A stretch of 64,000 nt of DNA from the NCBI RefSeq assembly GCF_018847375.1, contig NZ_CP072036.1:1054001-1118000 (forward strand), given 5' to 3'. Made by a program: the position numbers and the translations under genes. Positions within the stretch are counted from its first letter, which is position 1. Each line of letters begins with the position of its first letter. Source of the DNA: Akkermansia massiliensis (GTDB lineage Bacteria > Verrucomicrobiota > Verrucomicrobiia > Verrucomicrobiales > Akkermansiaceae). A model generated the notes under the pieces. It saw only the letters and a list, made by a program, of their open reading frames with translations. It did no database searches and was not told the DNA's origin. Shown piece after piece: positions 61,871 to 64,000 of the stretch.

Positions 61871-63756
61871 TGAATTCCTCTCCTTCCCCCGCCTCCCCCC
61901 TGTTCGACGTCCTCGTCGTCGGCGCCGGGCACGCAGGCATTGAAGCGGCGTTGGCCGCCTCCCGCCTGGGGTGCTCCGTCGCCGTTCTGACCCACAACCT
62001 GGATACCATCGGGCAAATGTCCTGCAACCCGGCCATCGGGGGGCTTGCCAAAGGCCACATTGTCCGGGAAATAGACGCCCTGGGAGGGGCCATGGGACTG
62101 AATACGGACGCCACCGCCATCCAGTTCCGGATGCTGAACGCCTCCAAGGGGCCCAGCGTGCGCGCACCCCGCGCCCAATGCGACAAAACGGCCTACCGCG
62201 CACGAATGAAAATGGTTCTGGAAACCGCCCCGGGCATACGCCTGTTCCAGGGTGACGTGGTCAAACTGCTCGTCAACGGGGAGCAGCAGGTGACGGGAGC
62301 CGTCACTTCCCTGGACTACACCATCTGCGCGCGCAGCGTGGTCATCTGCTCCGGAACATTCATGCAGGGGCTGCTGCACGTGGGCCTTCAGCACATAACG
62401 GGAGGCCGCATGGGCTGCGCTCCTTCCAGCCTTTCCACCGACCTCGCCGCGCTTGGCTTTCAAGTGGAACGGCTTAAAACGGGCACTTCCCCGCGCGTCA
62501 ATGGAAGATCCATTGACTTTTCCATTTGTGAAATGCAGCCCGGAGACGCGCCGGAGGCTCTGTTCAGTTACCGTTCCCGCGACGTACTGAAACGCGCTTC
62601 CGAACCTTTCTGCACCCTGAACACATGGGGAGACGAAGACTTCCGCATGAAGCAAATGCCGTGCTGGATTACCTACACCAATCAGACCACCCACGACATC
62701 ATCCGGGACAATTTAAAATTCAGCCCTCTCTATAGCGGCATCATTGAGGGCATAGGCCCCCGGTACTGTCCTTCCATTGAAGACAAAATCGTGCGCTTTG
62801 CGGAAAAAACCAGCCACCAGGTCTTCCTGGAGCCGGAAGGCCGCAGTACGGAGGAATTCTACCTCAATGGCGTTTCCACCTCCCTGCCCTACTCCGCGCA
62901 ATGCGATTTCATCCACACCATTCCCGGCCTGGAAAACGCCCAACTGATTCGTCCGGGATATGCGGTGGAATATGATTTCTGCCCTCCCACGCAGCTGCAC
63001 CCTACTCTGGAAACCAAGCTGGTGGAAAACCTGTACTTTGCAGGACAAATCAACGGCACCTCCGGTTATGAAGAAGCCGCCGCGCAAGGTCTGATGGCGG
63101 GAACAAACGCCGCTCTGAAAACTCTGGGCAAGCCCTCCCTGGTGCTGCGCCGCGACCAGGCCTACATCGGCGTCATGATAGACGACCTTGTCACCAAGGG
63201 AACGGACGAACCGTACCGCATGTTCACCAGCCGGGCGGAATTCCGGCTGCTGCTGCGCCAGGACAACGCGGACCTGCGCCTGGCCCCCCTGGCTTTTGAA
63301 ACGGGCCTCATCACCCGCGAAACGTTCAGGAAAACGGAAGACAGGCAAAACGCCATTGAGGAAGGAATAGCAAAAGCAGCTTTGCTTAAACATGAAGGCG
63401 TTTCCCTTTCCACCTGGCTCAAGAGGCCAGGCAATGACTGGACCCTGCTGCCTGAAGAACTGAAAAAAATGTTCCACGTGGAACATTTGGATGCCATTGC
63501 CACGGATATCCAGTACGAAGGCCACATTGAAAGACAGAAAAAACAGGCGGAAAAAATCACCCGGATGGAAAGTAAAATCATTCCTGCCGACATTGATTAC
63601 GAACGCGTTCACGCCCTGAAAAAAGAAGCGGTCATCAAGCTGGGCAGCATACGTCCTGCCACTATCGGGCAGGCTTCCCGCATTCCGGGCATTACTCCGG
63701 CGGACATTGCCCTGCTGCTTGTTCATTTGCAAAAGCGCGGCAGGCAGCAGGCATGA
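61870..63756 (+). CDS. mnmG: tRNA uridine-5-carboxymethylaminomethyl modification enzyme
   Basis: The 628-residue flavoprotein, with MnmE, makes the 5-carboxymethylaminomethyl group on U34 of certain tRNAs. It begins [20 protein letters not shown] (FAD site), has [21 protein letters not shown], the catalytic cysteine region [32 protein letters not shown], and the C-terminal tRNA-binding helices ending [15 protein letters not shown]. The ATG at 61870 is chosen for its TGATG overlap with holA. Full length. Confidence 0.95.
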   Translation: MNSSPSPASPLFDVLVVGAGHAGIEAALAASRLGCSVAVLTHNLDTIGQMSCNPAIGGLAKGHIVREIDALGGAMGLNTDATAIQFRMLNASKGPSVRAPRAQCDKTAYRARMKMVLETAPGIRLFQGDVVKLLVNGEQQVTGAVTSLDYTICARSVVICSGTFMQGLLHVGLQHITGGRMGCAPSSLSTDLAALGFQVERLKTGTSPRVNGRSIDFSICEMQPGDAPEALFSYRSRDVLKRASEPFCTLNTWGDEDFRMKQMPCWITYTNQTTHDIIRDNLKFSPLYSGIIEGIGPRYCPSIEDKIVRFAEKTSHQVFLEPEGRSTEEFYLNGVSTSLPYSAQCDFIHTIPGLENAQLIRPGYAVEYDFCPPTQLHPTLETKLVENLYFAGQINGTSGYEEAAAQGLMAGTNAALKTLGKPSLVLRRDQAYIGVMIDDLVTKGTDEPYRMFTSRAEFRLLLRQDNADLRLAPLAFETGLITRETFRKTEDRQNAIEEGIAKAALLKHEGVSLSTWLKRPGNDWTLLPEELKKMFHVEHLDAIATDIQYEGHIERQKKQAEKITRMESKIIPADIDYERVHALKKEAVIKLGSIRPATIGQASRIPGITPADIALLLVHLQKRGRQQA

Positions 63757-63778
63757 AAGCCTGCGCCGTTTTCATGCC
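63750..63778 (+). terminator. Hairpin at the mnmG stop
   Basis: GGCATGAAA (63750-63758), which contains the stop codon, pairs with TTTCATGCC (63770-63778). There is no T run. The remaining 63779-64000 shows no gene I can support. Confidence 0.35.
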
Positions 63779-64000
63779 GGGGCTTTAAATTTGAATACGG
63801 CCCGGCTCCTGAATGCTGAAAACTTGCATGCACGGTAAAAGCCTCATGCTCTCCCTATGACCCGTTTTCCACTCCCTGCAGGCTCCGGTTTATAAACGAG
63901 GGGGAGGTCTTTTTCCTGAATATTTTCCCCTGTATGACCGATACGCTTCCGGCTCGGTTCATGCCATCCGGCTTGTCTTAAAAAAGGGACACGAACAGAG

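Overview
The window looks like a chromosome segment from a Verrucomicrobiota gut bacterium, most probably Akkermansia or a close relative. The evidence is three secreted proteins ending in PEP-CTERM sorting signals (VPEPATAS or VPEPSCAL, a hydrophobic stretch, then a short Arg/Lys tail), a TIGR04073 exosortase-associated protein, pyruvate:ferredoxin oxidoreductase, a DUF4091 glycoside hydrolase, and G+C-rich housekeeping genes. Species level is inference; no rRNA gene is present.

Bases 1 to about 20,900 form an accessory island ending at a tRNA-Asn gene. Its apparent backbone lies on the minus strand: a DUF932 protein, a Cas4/RecB-like nuclease with a partner carrying a recombination-protein-like C-terminus, and a TerY-like vWA protein with a protein kinase. 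Three of these transcription units share a promoter of the form TGAAA-N17-TCAT(A/C)TAT, and two also share a leader hairpin with a U5 tract. Plus-strand cargo sits between the backbone genes: a winged-helix/nucleotidyltransferase pair, a cluster of small ribbon-helix-helix regulators, a LexA/CI-like repressor followed by an adenine methylase plus Septu-like ATPase and HNH nuclease operon, and a LysR-controlled RND efflux operon. Decayed copies of the 3' ends of the nuclease and vWA genes lie just beyond the intact genes, suggesting repeated insertion at gene 3' ends.

From about 21,000 on, the content is ordinary core genome: leuB, an FAD oxidoreductase, a rhomboid protease, a ComM-like ATPase, a PEP-CTERM protein, metY, two haem-type radical SAM genes, plsY-gpsA, a PP2C phosphatase with lysS, and nifJ. 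A poorly characterised stretch follows (41-45 kb: a decayed cupin and a secreted/large unknown pair). Then come a glycoside hydrolase, hisF, two PEP-CTERM proteins (one a large SGNH esterase), Trk/Ktr potassium uptake, an HrpA-like helicase, ilvN, an HtrA protease, holA and mnmG.

Two otherwise well-conserved genes (a radical SAM gene near 30.89 kb and the PP2C gene near 34.97 kb) are each interrupted by one extra base in a seven-base G/C run, and two small genes show similar single-base homopolymer breaks. These are either assembly errors or variable tracts. Start codons were chosen by eye from homology and spacing and may be off by a few codons.
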